A stretch of 7,332 nucleotides of DNA from Roseomonas sp. (GCA_020249415.1 JADCFR010000374.1:1-7332), one strand, 5' to 3'. Shown: positions 1 through 6,510, counted from the first letter of the stretch. Program-made: numbers and translations. Notes: a model not told the origin generated them from the sequence alone.

Positions 1-811
1 CCGCGCCGAAATTGGCGCCCAGCCGGCCGAAGCCGGTGATCACCTCATCAAAAATCAGCAGAATACCGTGCTTGGTGCAGATATCGCGCAAGCGCTTCAG
101 GTAGCCCGCCGGCGGCACCAGCACACCGGTTGACCCCGCGACCGGTTCCACCATGACGGCGGCGATGGTCTCGGCGCCATGCAAAGCCACCAGGTTTTCC
201 AGCACATCGGCCAATTCAGCGCCATGCGGCGGCTCACCCCGGCAATAGGCGTTCTTGGCCGGCAGATGCGTATGCGGCAGATGGTCCACATAGGGCAGCA
301 GCGCGCCGAATTGCTTGCGATTGGGCCCAATGCCGCCCACCGACATGCCGCCAAACCCCACGCCATGATAGCCGCGTTCGCGCCCGATCAACCGCACGCG
401 AGAGCTCTCCCCCCGCGCCTTGTGATAGGCGAGCGCGATTTTCAGCGCCGTATCCGCGCTTTCGCTGCCGGAATTGGTGAAGAAAACGCGGTCCAGCCCC
501 TCCGGCGTCATGTCGGCCACGCGCGAAGCGGCTTCAAAGGCGATGGGGTGGCCAAGCTGGAAGGCGGGCGCGAAATCCATGATCGCGGCCTGTTTCTGGA
601 TGGCCTCCACAATTTCCCGCCGGCCATGCCCGGCATTGCAGCACCAAAGGCCAGAGGTACCGTCCAGAATCTCCCGCCCCTCCGGCGTGTAGTAATGCAT
701 GCCCTCGGCCCGGGCGAGCATGCGCGGACGGTCCTTGAAATACTTATTGTCCGAATAGGGCATCCAGAACGCGTCCAGATTATTCGGGCGCGGCACATTG
801 ATTTCATTCAT
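1..811 (-). CDS. Class III aminotransferase, beta-alanine/omega-amino acid:pyruvate type (partial, C-terminus off window)
   Basis: PLP-dependent fold-type I transaminase moving the terminal amino group of an omega-amino acid (beta-alanine or a similar substrate) to pyruvate, giving a semialdehyde and alanine; cytosolic. The 270 visible residues contain an N-terminal WMPYSDN segment (16-22), LDGTSGLWCC (49-58), the cofactor phosphate-binding TNSGSES (112-118), GYHG (147-150), VEPVAGS (221-227), PPAGYLKRLR (233-242) and FDEVITGFGR (254-263), whose Asp255 should contact the PLP pyridine nitrogen. I recognise close resemblance to the Pseudomonas omega-amino acid:pyruvate transaminase. Such proteins are about 440-450 residues long, so the Schiff-base lysine lies beyond the left edge. 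The start is ATG at 811, with GGAGA about 8 nt upstream; a nearby ATG at 807 is in another frame. The gene lies 65 bp downstream of the acyl-CoA ligase gene on the same strand, with a terminator-like hairpin between them. The family is confident; the exact amino donor cannot be read from sequence. Confidence 0.93.
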   Translation of the reverse strand, partial: MNEINVPRPNNLDAFWMPYSDNKYFKDRPRMLARAEGMHYYTPEGREILDGTSGLWCCNAGHGRREIVEAIQKQAAIMDFAPAFQLGHPIAFEAASRVADMTPEGLDRVFFTNSGSESADTALKIALAYHKARGESSRVRLIGRERGYHGVGFGGMSVGGIGPNRKQFGALLPYVDHLPHTHLPAKNAYCRGEPPHGAELADVLENLVALHGAETIAAVMVEPVAGSTGVLVPPAGYLKRLRDICTKHGILLIFDEVITGFGRLGANFGA

Positions 812-835
812 CGGGGTATCTCCAGTATTCACCTC

Positions 836-861
836 AATAAACCCCCGCTGGCGCGCGGGGG
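836..861 (-). terminator. Probable intrinsic terminator after the acyl-CoA ligase gene
   Basis: Read on the minus strand, a perfect 7-bp stem CCCCCGC/GCGGGGG with a 6-nt loop (842-861) is followed at once by TTTATT (841-836). It sits 15 bp after the ligase stop codon and 25 bp before the aminotransferase start. The U tract is short and interrupted, so some read-through into the aminotransferase gene is possible. Confidence 0.6.
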
Positions 862-876
862 CAAGCGGGAGATTGT

Positions 877-2568
877 TCAGCCCTGCCGCAATTCCGGAAA
901 ATCCTCCTCCCGATACTCGCCTTCCGGCCTGGTGCCGGCGGCGAAGCGCTTTTCTTCCAATTGGCGCAGCTCCACCCGCCTGATCTTGCCAGAAATCGTC
1001 TTGGGCAGTTCATAGACTTCCAGGCGGCGCACGCGCTTGAAGGCGGAAAGCCGCACGCGCAGATGCTGGAAGATGGATAGCATAATGGCCGGATTGGCCA
1101 CCGCCCCCGGCGCCAGCGCAATAAAGGCCTTGGGCACCGCCATGCGCATGGCATCCGGTGCGGGCACCACGGCTGCTTCCGCCACTGCCTCATGCTCAAT
1201 CAGCACGCTTTCCAATTCAAAGGGCGAAATCCGATAGTCGGAGGCTTTGAAGACATCATCTGCCCGCCCGACATAGGTCAGGTAGCCATCCTGATCCCGA
1301 TTGGCGACATCGCCGGTGCGATAAAATGCCTCGCCCGCCGGCAGGGTGCTGCCATCATCCGCCTCGTAGCCCATCATCAGCCCGGTCGGTGCGGGGTTGA
1401 GCGCGATGCAGACCTCCCCTTCCTCGGCCGGCTTGTCATCGGGGTCGAGCAGCACAATCCGATAACCCGGCAGCGGCTTGCCCATGGAGCCTTCCTTCAA
1501 CGCCATCCCCGGCGGATTGCCGATCTGCGCCGTGGTTTCCGTCTGGCCGAAGAAGTCGCGGATCGTGAGGCCCCAGGCGTCGCGCACCTGTTCGATGATT
1601 TCGGGGTTGAGTGGTTCGCCCGCACCGGCCACTTCGCGGAGTGACGTGCGGATGGATTTCATGTCTTCCTGGACGAACATGCGCCAGACGGTGGGCGGGG
1701 CGCAGAGCGTGGTGACGCCATTGGCGGCAATCGCTTCCAACATGCCGCGCGCATTGAAGCGCGGTTGATTGGCGATGAAGACTGCCGCCCCCGCAATCCA
1801 GGGCGCAAAAATGCAGGACCAGGCGTGCTTCGCCCAGCCAGGCGAGGAAATGTTCAAATGTAGATCGCCCGGCTGCAGGCCGAGTACGAACATGGTGGAA
1901 AGATGCCCCACCGGATAGGATTGATGACTATGCAAAACCAGCTTCGGCTTGGCCGTGGTGCCTGACGTGAAATAGAGCAGCATCGGATCGCTGGCCTTGG
2001 TCGGCCCCTCCGGCGTGAAGCTGGCCGCACCCTGATGCAGGGTTTCATAGGCAACCCACCCCGCCGGCGCCGCGCCCACCGCAATGCGCGTCACCCCCGC
2101 TGCCAGCCCTTCGAATTTTGGCGCGTCGGCGGCATTGGCCACCACGAAACGCGCGCGCCCGCGCGTAAAACGGTCCTTCAAATCATCGCCGGCAAGCAGC
2201 GTTGTCGCGGGGATCACCACGGCGCCCAGTTTCATCGCCGCCAGCATCACCTCCCAAAGCGGCACGACATTGCCGAGCATGAGCAGGATGCGATCACCGC
2301 GCTTCACGCCAAGCGCACGCAGCCCATTGGCGACGCGGTTGGACGCCGCTGAAAGCTCGGCAAAGCTGCGCTCCGCCGCGCCATCACCAACAATGCGGAG
2401 TGCCGGGCGGGTGCCATGCGCGCCGGCGGCCAATTCCGCGTCAAACCAATCAAGCGCCCAGTTGAAGTGATCCAGCGCCGGCCAGCGGAAATCGCGATAG
2501 GCGGTGGCGTAATCGCCCCGCTGCGCCAGCAGGAAATCCCGCGCTGCTTTGAAAGCGGCTTGGCTCAT
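877..2568 (-). CDS. AMP-forming acyl-CoA synthetase (short/medium-chain acyl-CoA or acetyl-CoA synthetase-like)
   Basis: ANL-superfamily adenylating enzyme: carboxylic acid + ATP + CoA gives acyl-CoA + AMP + PPi; cytosolic. Numbering from ATG at 2568 (563 aa), the core motifs appear in order: phosphate loop FTSGTTAKPKLV (about 200-211), aromatic-Gly FFGQTET (339-345), FYRTGD (415-420), hinge GRADDVFKASDYRISPFELE (434-453), and C-terminal PKTISGK ending in Lys528, the presumed catalytic lysine of the adenylation half-reaction. Length is typical and the domain set is complete. The phosphate loop has Ala where many relatives have the second Gly (TSGTTG), and PKL in place of PKG; I believe similar variants occur in the ACSM/acetyl-CoA synthetase-like branch. 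A frame extension to GTG at 2586 would place GGAGG inside the protein; GGAGG 8 nt before ATG 2568 supports the shorter start. It lies downstream of the amidase gene. Substrate is unknown. Confidence 0.93.
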   Translation of the reverse strand: MSQAAFKAARDFLLAQRGDYATAYRDFRWPALDHFNWALDWFDAELAAGAHGTRPALRIVGDGAAERSFAELSAASNRVANGLRALGVKRGDRILLMLGNVVPLWEVMLAAMKLGAVVIPATTLLAGDDLKDRFTRGRARFVVANAADAPKFEGLAAGVTRIAVGAAPAGWVAYETLHQGAASFTPEGPTKASDPMLLYFTSGTTAKPKLVLHSHQSYPVGHLSTMFVLGLQPGDLHLNISSPGWAKHAWSCIFAPWIAGAAVFIANQPRFNARGMLEAIAANGVTTLCAPPTVWRMFVQEDMKSIRTSLREVAGAGEPLNPEIIEQVRDAWGLTIRDFFGQTETTAQIGNPPGMALKEGSMGKPLPGYRIVLLDPDDKPAEEGEVCIALNPAPTGLMMGYEADDGSTLPAGEAFYRTGDVANRDQDGYLTYVGRADDVFKASDYRISPFELESVLIEHEAVAEAAVVPAPDAMRMAVPKAFIALAPGAVANPAIMLSIFQHLRVRLSAFKRVRRLEVYELPKTISGKIRRVELRQLEEKRFAAGTRPEGEYREEDFPELRQG

Positions 2569-2576
2569 GCCCTGAT

Positions 2577-2583
2577 CCTCCCT
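2577..2583 (-). promoter_or_regulatory. Ribosome binding site fixing the acyl-CoA ligase start
   Basis: AGGGAGG on the minus strand ends 8 nt before ATG 2568. It overlaps the codons just after the upstream in-frame GTG (2586), so the ATG is the likely real start and the protein begins MSQAAFK. Confidence 0.75.
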
Positions 2584-2665
2584 CACGCGTTACAGCCTTG
2601 GGTGCGGCGCTCGTGCCGAACCTTGTGCCCGGGCGGGCGGCGTGACCGGGGCAGCTTATGGGCAA

Positions 2666-2695
2666 TCCGCCGAACCGCAAAGCGGCTTCGGCGGA
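2666..2695 (-). terminator. Strong hairpin downstream of the amidase gene, possible terminator
   Basis: A 9-bp perfect outer stem (TCCGCCGAA/TTCGGCGGA) continues, after a single bulged base at 2686, into a 4-bp inner stem (CCGC/GCGG) around an AAA loop. It begins 10 bp past the amidase stop codon. On the minus strand it is followed by TTGCCCAT, a poor U tract, so it may be an imperfect terminator or a 3'-end stabilising structure. The rest of the 137-bp gap before the ligase gene shows no clear promoter. Confidence 0.5.
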
Positions 2696-2705
2696 CCAAG
2701 CGCCA

Positions 2706-3677
2706 TCAGAACAACAGCCCCTTCTTCAGCATGCCATGCACGCCCTTTTCGCCATTCACCGTTTGCGTGACACGGAAATCCACCGCGAGTGAGCAGAATT
2801 GATAGGCATCCGCATCCGAAAGATTGGTGCGCGAACAGATGAAGGCGATCATCTCACGCAGGGCCTGCTTCATCGCCAGATCCAGATCCTCATTCATGCC
2901 CATGGTGATGAAATGGGTTTTGGTCTCGGCGCGGGGAAATTTCAGCACCGGGTCCTTGGCGCCGCCGCCCTTCACAACGGAAAGCTTGAAATGGCCGGTC
3001 AGGCAGATTTCGAGGGCATTGATGCAGACCTCGCCATCGCCCTGCACGCCATGGCCATCACCGGCGGAAAACAAGGCGCCCTTATTGAAAATGGGCAGGA
3101 ACAAGGTGGTGCCTTCGGTCAATTCCTTATTATCCAGATTGCCACCAATGGCGCGCGGTTCCTTGGTGCTCACCATGCCCCAATCGGGCGGCGGCGCCAC
3201 ACCCATGACGCCAAAGAAGGGCGCGAGCGGCAGATCAAGCCCGCCATCCTGCGGCCCGAAGGGCAGGCGACAGGTCATGGCCTGCTTGTTCACCGGGATA
3301 TGCAGCGTGCGACGATAGGGAAAATCCTCCGGCAGCGTGCCGAATAATGGGCGGAAACCACAAAAGCCCCAATCCGCACCAAGCTCGATCTTTGCGATAT
3401 CGACGCGCAGCGCATCGCCTGGCTCAGCGCCGCGCACCTCAACCGGGCCGGTGATGATATGCGGGCCAAGCCGCGGAAGCTTGGCGTGGATTTCAGAAAT
3501 CGCCGGATGGAGCGGCAGGCCCTTCTCCGGCCCCGGCATTACTTCCGGCCCGCCCGAGACGCATTCCAGAATGACCGTCTCACCGGAGGCAATGCTCGCC
3601 ACCGGCGGGAAGGAAGCGTCAAACCCGCCCCAACGGCAGGTGGCGACAGAAGCGGGGATACGTGTTGCTTGCGACAT
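2706..3677 (-). CDS. Acetamidase/formamidase family protein (FmdA/AmdA type)
   Basis: Hydrolyses a short amide (formamide, acetamide or similar) to the carboxylic acid and ammonia; expected cytosolic, supplying nitrogen. The 323-aa protein is full length for the family. It shows CRWGGFDASFPP (14-25), the GPHIITGPVEVRGAEPGD stretch (71-88), GGNLDNKEL (178-186), the highly characteristic GDGHGVQGDGEV (206-217), and the C-terminal LSDADAYQFCSLAVD plus TQTVNGEKGVHGML (286-300, 304-317). The start is ATG at 3677, with AAGGAAA roughly 5-7 nt upstream. It begins 18 bp after the corA stop codon, with its ribosome binding site inside that gap, so co-transcription with corA is likely. The acyl-CoA ligase follows 137 bp downstream, beyond a hairpin, and could activate the acid product, though that is inference. 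Formamide versus acetamide preference cannot be decided here; some family members act on other amides. Confidence 0.93.
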   Translation of the reverse strand: MSQATRIPASVATCRWGGFDASFPPVASIASGETVILECVSGGPEVMPGPEKGLPLHPAISEIHAKLPRLGPHIITGPVEVRGAEPGDALRVDIAKIELGADWGFCGFRPLFGTLPEDFPYRRTLHIPVNKQAMTCRLPFGPQDGGLDLPLAPFFGVMGVAPPPDWGMVSTKEPRAIGGNLDNKELTEGTTLFLPIFNKGALFSAGDGHGVQGDGEVCINALEICLTGHFKLSVVKGGGAKDPVLKFPRAETKTHFITMGMNEDLDLAMKQALREMIAFICSRTNLSDADAYQFCSLAVDFRVTQTVNGEKGVHGMLKKGLLF

Positions 3678-3695
3678 TAGAATTTCCTTGTGGGG

Positions 3696-4736
3696 TCAGA
3701 GCCAGCCTTTGCGGCGGAAATAGAAAATCGGCAGCAGGGCTGACACGATCATCAGCAGAAGCGCCAAAGGATACCCGAAAGCAAATTTAAGCTCTGGGAT
3801 GAATTCGAAATTCATGCCGTAGATGCTGGCGATCAGTGTGGGCGGCATCAGCGCCACGGACGCCACGGTGAAGGTCTTGATGATGGCGTTCTGTTCCACA
3901 TTCAACACGCCCAGCACCGCATCCAGCAAGAATTGCGCCTTGGAATTGAGGAAGCTTGCATGTTCCACCAGGGATCGCACATCGCGCACCAGGGTCTTGA
4001 TCAAGGCCTGGTTTTCCTTGCGCACCGCGGTTGCCTTCTCGGCCCCCACAAAGGTCAGGATGCGTGACAGGCCGAGCAGGGTTTCGGAAGCACGCGTTGT
4101 CACTTCCCCAACCTGCCCCAAGGTGAATAGAGCATCCTTCAGCTTGTCATTGCGACGATGCATTTTGACATCCGCCTGGGAAGTGCGGAAGGTGGATTGG
4201 CTTGCCTTGTCCATATCCGCGCCGACTTTTTCCAGAATATCGGCCAGGCGGTCCACGATCTGTTCAAACAGATGCAGCATCACCGCATCAGGGGAATGCA
4301 ACAGGGTCGGGTGGCGCTGTGCGCGCGTGCCAAACACGGTGAAGGCGCGCGGCGTGGCATAGCGCACCGTAACCAACGTACTGTTGGTGAGCACGAAGCT
4401 GATCGGGGTGGAACCATAATCGCCCGAATCAACGCCATAAAGAAAATTGGCCGTCAGGAACAGCGCATCATCCTCTCGATAGAGACGGGATGAGCTTTCG
4501 ATTTCCTGCATTTCCTCCCGTGTCGGGATTTCGAGCGAAAGGGCATCTTGCACCGCGCGTTCTTCCGCCGGTGTCGGGTTCAGCAGGTCAATCCAGACGG
4601 CATGGCGCAGGTTTTCGGCCACGGCAACCTCGGCCGCGGATTCGCGCGCAGATTCAGGCAGGGCGGCGGTAATGTCCGAAATGGCGCCTTCGCGTAGGCG
4701 GCAACGGCCATCCTCAACAGTCCAGGTCGAAAGCAT
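3696..4736 (-). CDS. corA: CorA-family magnesium/cobalt transporter
   Basis: Homopentameric inner-membrane channel for Mg2+ (also Co2+/Ni2+), gated by cytosolic Mg2+. The 346-aa protein has a long soluble N-terminal region (about 1-285) with the helical, charged segment typical of the CorA funnel. Two C-terminal membrane helices follow (about 288-305 and 320-341), joined by the signature YGMNF (306-310, GMN at 307-309) and a short periplasmic loop with PEL (314-316). The C-terminus FRRKGWL is basic, as expected inside the cell. The start is ATG at 4736, with GGAGGG about 8 nt upstream. The amidase gene follows after 18 bp. tatA lies 148 bp upstream on the same strand behind a terminator-like hairpin, so corA probably has its own promoter, though I could not pick a convincing one. 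Metal preference is not resolvable from sequence; the family call is very secure. Confidence 0.96.
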   Translation of the reverse strand: MLSTWTVEDGRCRLREGAISDITAALPESARESAAEVAVAENLRHAVWIDLLNPTPAEERAVQDALSLEIPTREEMQEIESSSRLYREDDALFLTANFLYGVDSGDYGSTPISFVLTNSTLVTVRYATPRAFTVFGTRAQRHPTLLHSPDAVMLHLFEQIVDRLADILEKVGADMDKASQSTFRTSQADVKMHRRNDKLKDALFTLGQVGEVTTRASETLLGLSRILTFVGAEKATAVRKENQALIKTLVRDVRSLVEHASFLNSKAQFLLDAVLGVLNVEQNAIIKTFTVASVALMPPTLIASIYGMNFEFIPELKFAFGYPLALLLMIVSALLPIFYFRRKGWL

Positions 4737-4855
4737 GGCGCGGGCCCTCCACGCGGTGAAAACGGCGACAACGATCTAAACTTGGCCCGGCAGGCTGAAC
4801 AGCCTTATTGGCCCCAAGCCCAAGCCGCAATGGCCTGCCCCGGGGCAAAGATACT

Positions 4856-4876
4856 CCCGCCCCGCATGGGGGCGGG
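4856..4876 (-). terminator. Hairpin after tatA, probable terminator
   Basis: A perfect 8-bp stem CCCGCCCC/GGGGCGGG with a 5-nt loop starts 8 bp past the tatA stop. On the minus strand it is followed by AGTATCTTTG, only a weak U tract. A further 12-bp perfect palindrome, TGCCCCGGGGCA (4836-4847), lies just beyond. Together these likely separate tatA from corA transcription. Confidence 0.5.
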
Positions 4877-4884
4877 CATAGCTA

Positions 4885-5154
4885 TCAGGCGCCCGGGCGG
4901 GGCGGCGTGGTCTGCGCAGATGCCGTCTGCGCCGTGGAAGAAGCCGCCGGGCCCTGGATGCTGCCGGCCGGCTGGGTCTGCCCCTGGGCCTGCGCCTCCA
5001 TGGAGGCATCTGGCTGTTCTTCCTTGATGTTTTGCTTGAAGGACTTGATGCCCTTGGCCAGATCGCCCATCAGCCCACTGATCTTGCCGCTGCCGAAAAG
5101 CAGCAGAATGACCAGCAGAACCACAAGCCAATGCCAGATGCTGAAGGAACCCAT
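4885..5154 (-). CDS. tatA: Sec-independent (twin-arginine) translocase subunit TatA
   Basis: Small subunit that oligomerises with TatBC to export folded proteins with twin-arginine signals across the inner membrane. The 89-aa product has a short periplasmic N-terminus, one membrane helix (about 6-20), the conserved Phe20-Gly21 hinge, and an amphipathic helix (about 24-42, containing [17 protein letters not shown]). An unstructured polar tail rich in Gln, Ala and Pro follows (about 45-89). The length suits TatA rather than the longer TatB, and residue 8 is His, not the Glu usual in TatB. ATG at 5154 is preceded by GAGG with 7-nt spacing. No tatB or tatC lies in this window: the next gene downstream is corA, and terC diverges upstream. 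Either the other Tat genes are elsewhere or this is an additional TatA. A 24-nt imperfect palindrome sits just upstream of the ribosome binding site. Confidence 0.93.
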   Translation of the reverse strand: MGSFSIWHWLVVLLVILLLFGSGKISGLMGDLAKGIKSFKQNIKEEQPDASMEAQAQGQTQPAGSIQGPAASSTAQTASAQTTPPRPGA

Positions 5155-5177
5155 TGCGACGCCTCAATTCCCAGTTG

Positions 5178-5201
5178 GAAGCCCCGCCTTGGCGGTGCTT
5201 C
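5178..5201. repeat. 24-nt imperfect palindrome upstream of tatA
   Basis: Arms GAAGC (5178-5182) and GCTTC (5197-5201) flank, after one mismatched pair, an inner CCGCC/GGCGG separated by TT. It lies 12 bp beyond the tatA ribosome binding site (GAGG, 5162-5165). It could be a protein-binding site or an RNA hairpin in the tatA leader; the function is unknown. Confidence 0.5.
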
Positions 5202-5345
5202 GGACCCTATGACATGGCGGCAACCTAATCGCCAAGGGGTTACCGCGCAAATGCCCAAATGGTTTCTCGTGGGGCCTGCCGCAATAGGGGTTGAAAACCA
5301 AACTGGCTTCCACCAAATCCCTCTGGTCCGGGCCCCTCTGGCGGG

Positions 5346-5364
5346 GGTCGCCCCTATGGCGACC
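5346..5364 (+). promoter_or_regulatory. Perfect hairpin in the putative terC leader
   Basis: GGTCGCC (5346-5352) and GGCGACC (5358-5364) form a 7-bp perfect stem around CCTAT, about 80 bp before the terC start. A competing helix between GGCCCC (5331-5336) and GGGGTC (5344-5349, one G-U pair) would use the left arm, so two mutually exclusive folds are possible if this region is transcribed. No U tract follows, so it is not an obvious terminator. A regulatory role is inference. Confidence 0.35.
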
Positions 5365-5434
5365 TGTCGCGATGTCGGATCGTGCAACCCTGCGCGGTCT
5401 CGGCCCCCCTATGGCTGATCCGCGCTTTTTGGAT

Positions 5435-5438
5435 GAGG
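5435..5438 (+). promoter_or_regulatory. Ribosome binding site fixing the terC start
   Basis: GAGG lies 7 nt before ATG 5446. It is only 1 nt before an in-frame TTG at 5440, too close to serve that codon, which argues for the ATG start. Confidence 0.65.
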
Positions 5439-5445
5439 TTTGGGG

Positions 5446-6447
5446 ATGGAATTCCTGGCTGCCGAATGGATGGGCAAGCCCTTCTGGATGTGGAAGGGCT
5501 TTTTGCTCATCGTCGTTCTCTTGCTCGCTTTTGACCTTGGCGTCCTGAACCGCAAGGACAAGGAAATGGGCGTGGCCGAGAGCCTTTATCTCTCTGCCTT
5601 CTACATTGCCTTTGCCATGCTCTATGGCGCCGGCATCTGGTGGGCCTATGAAAATGGGGAGATCACGACCTCGGACGGGGTTCATGCCGGCATGGCCTAT
5701 TTTACCGGCTTCTTCATCGAAAAAGCACTGTCCATCGACAATGTCTTCGTGATTAGCCTGATCTTCGGCTATTTCGCCATCCCGCGCCGTTATCAGTATC
5801 GCGCGCTGGTCTGGGGCATCATCGGCGTCATTGTACTGCGCGGCATCATGATCGCTCTCGGCGCGGCGCTGGTGCAGCAATATAGCTGGGTGCTCTATAT
5901 CTTCGGCGCCTTCCTGATCGCGACCGGTATCAAGATGCTGGTGGTGCCGGAAGGGGAGCAGGATATCTCGAAGAATCCCGTTGTACGCTTCATGCGCAAG
6001 CATATGCGCGTGACGGATGAACTGCATGGCCAGAAATTCTTTGTCCGGCAGATGGATCCGGCCACGGGCAAGAAGCTCGCTTTTGCGACGCCGCTATTCC
6101 TGGCGCTGGTGGTGATCAATATCGCCGATCTGATATTCGCGGTGGATAGCGTGCCGGCGATCTTCGCCATCACGACCGATACCTTCATTGTCTATACCGC
6201 GAATATCATGGCGATCCTGGGGCTGCGCGCGCTGTATTTTGCCCTCGCTGCCATGGTACATCGATTCCACTACCTGAAATATGCGCTGGCGCTGGTGCTG
6301 GTCTTCATCGGCGGCAAGATCTTCTGGAACCAGATGGTCGGCAAGCTTGACCCCGCGATTTCGCTCGGGGTGACAGCGGCCATCATCGCCGGCGGGATTT
6401 TCTGGTCGCTCTGGAAAACCCGCGGCCAGCAGGCGCATAGTACCTGA
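5446..6447 (+). CDS. TerC/Alx-family integral membrane protein
   Basis: Polytopic inner-membrane protein of the TerC family. Members are linked to tellurite resistance, and several (Alx/YkoY type) to manganese export that can metalate secreted proteins. Numbering from ATG 5446 (333 aa), I see about eight or nine hydrophobic segments. The family's acidic membrane residues are present: FDLGVLNR with Asp30, EKALSIDNVFV with Asp98 (93-103), and INIADLIFAVDSVPAIFAI with Asp218 and Asp224. A charged cytosolic loop (about 150-205, including KHMRVTDELHGQKFFVRQMD) lies in the middle, as in Alx. The length fits the Alx-like branch. ATG is chosen over TTG 5440 by ribosome-binding-site spacing. It diverges from tatA and converges with allA, with 8 bp between stop codons. 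Co-location of a TerC protein with CorA and TatA suggests a metal/export theme, but that is speculation. No other tellurite genes are nearby, so a metal-homeostasis role is likelier than tellurite resistance. Confidence 0.95.
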   Translation: MEFLAAEWMGKPFWMWKGFLLIVVLLLAFDLGVLNRKDKEMGVAESLYLSAFYIAFAMLYGAGIWWAYENGEITTSDGVHAGMAYFTGFFIEKALSIDNVFVISLIFGYFAIPRRYQYRALVWGIIGVIVLRGIMIALGAALVQQYSWVLYIFGAFLIATGIKMLVVPEGEQDISKNPVVRFMRKHMRVTDELHGQKFFVRQMDPATGKKLAFATPLFLALVVINIADLIFAVDSVPAIFAITTDTFIVYTANIMAILGLRALYFALAAMVHRFHYLKYALALVLVFIGGKIFWNQMVGKLDPAISLGVTAAIIAGGIFWSLWKTRGQQAHST

Positions 6448-6454
6448 ACAATCC

Positions 6455-6510
6455 TTCAGCCGAGGTGCAGTTCAAAAGGCTGCACCTCAACAAATTCATC
6501 ATCGGCTGAA
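6455..6510. repeat. Nested inverted repeat at the convergent terC/allA ends
   Basis: An inner perfect 9-bp repeat GAGGTGCAG (6462-6470)/CTGCACCTC (6480-6488) encloses a 9-nt loop. An outer perfect 9-bp repeat TTCAGCCGA (6455-6463)/TCGGCTGAA (6502-6510) overlaps the inner left arm by two bases and leaves about 13 unpaired bases on the right. It begins 7 bp past the terC stop and covers the last codons and stop of allA. It may end terC transcription or protect the 3' end; no U tract follows on either strand. Confidence 0.65.

Larger units (their letters stand above)
5155..5445. other. Divergent intergenic region between tatA and terC
   Basis: This 291-bp non-coding stretch must carry promoters for both tatA (leftward) and terC (rightward). 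It contains an imperfect palindrome next to tatA, a perfect hairpin upstream of terC, and four CCCTAT/ATAGGG copies. A TTGAAA at 5291-5296 resembles a -35 box, but no good -10 follows at 17 nt, so I do not call a promoter. No conserved small protein was found. The core of the yybP-ykoY riboswitch, which often precedes genes of this family, was not seen. Confidence 0.6.

Noticed and set aside
179..1015. Plus-strand open frame of 278 codons
   Set aside because: It runs antisense across the aminotransferase, its terminator and the 3' end of the ligase gene; these have strong family motifs, and the frame resembles no protein I know.
2584..2586. GTG as an earlier acyl-CoA ligase start
   Set aside because: The strong GGAGG would lie inside the coding region; the spacing fits ATG 2568.
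5223..5251. Minus-strand TTGGCG (-35-like) followed 17-18 nt later by CATAGG as a tatA promoter
   Set aside because: The -10 match is poor, so it is no better than chance in this composition.
5440..5442. TTG as an earlier terC start
   Set aside because: GAGG is only 1 nt away from it but has good 7-nt spacing to ATG 5446.
5155..5445. yybP-ykoY manganese riboswitch before terC
   Set aside because: The conserved core sequence could not be found by eye; only generic hairpins are present.
5164..6027. Long minus-strand open frame (287 codons) rich in His, Asp and Gln opposite terC
   Set aside because: It is the complement of hydrophobic terC codons. terC on the plus strand has clear family motifs and a ribosome binding site, while this frame has no recognisable domain.
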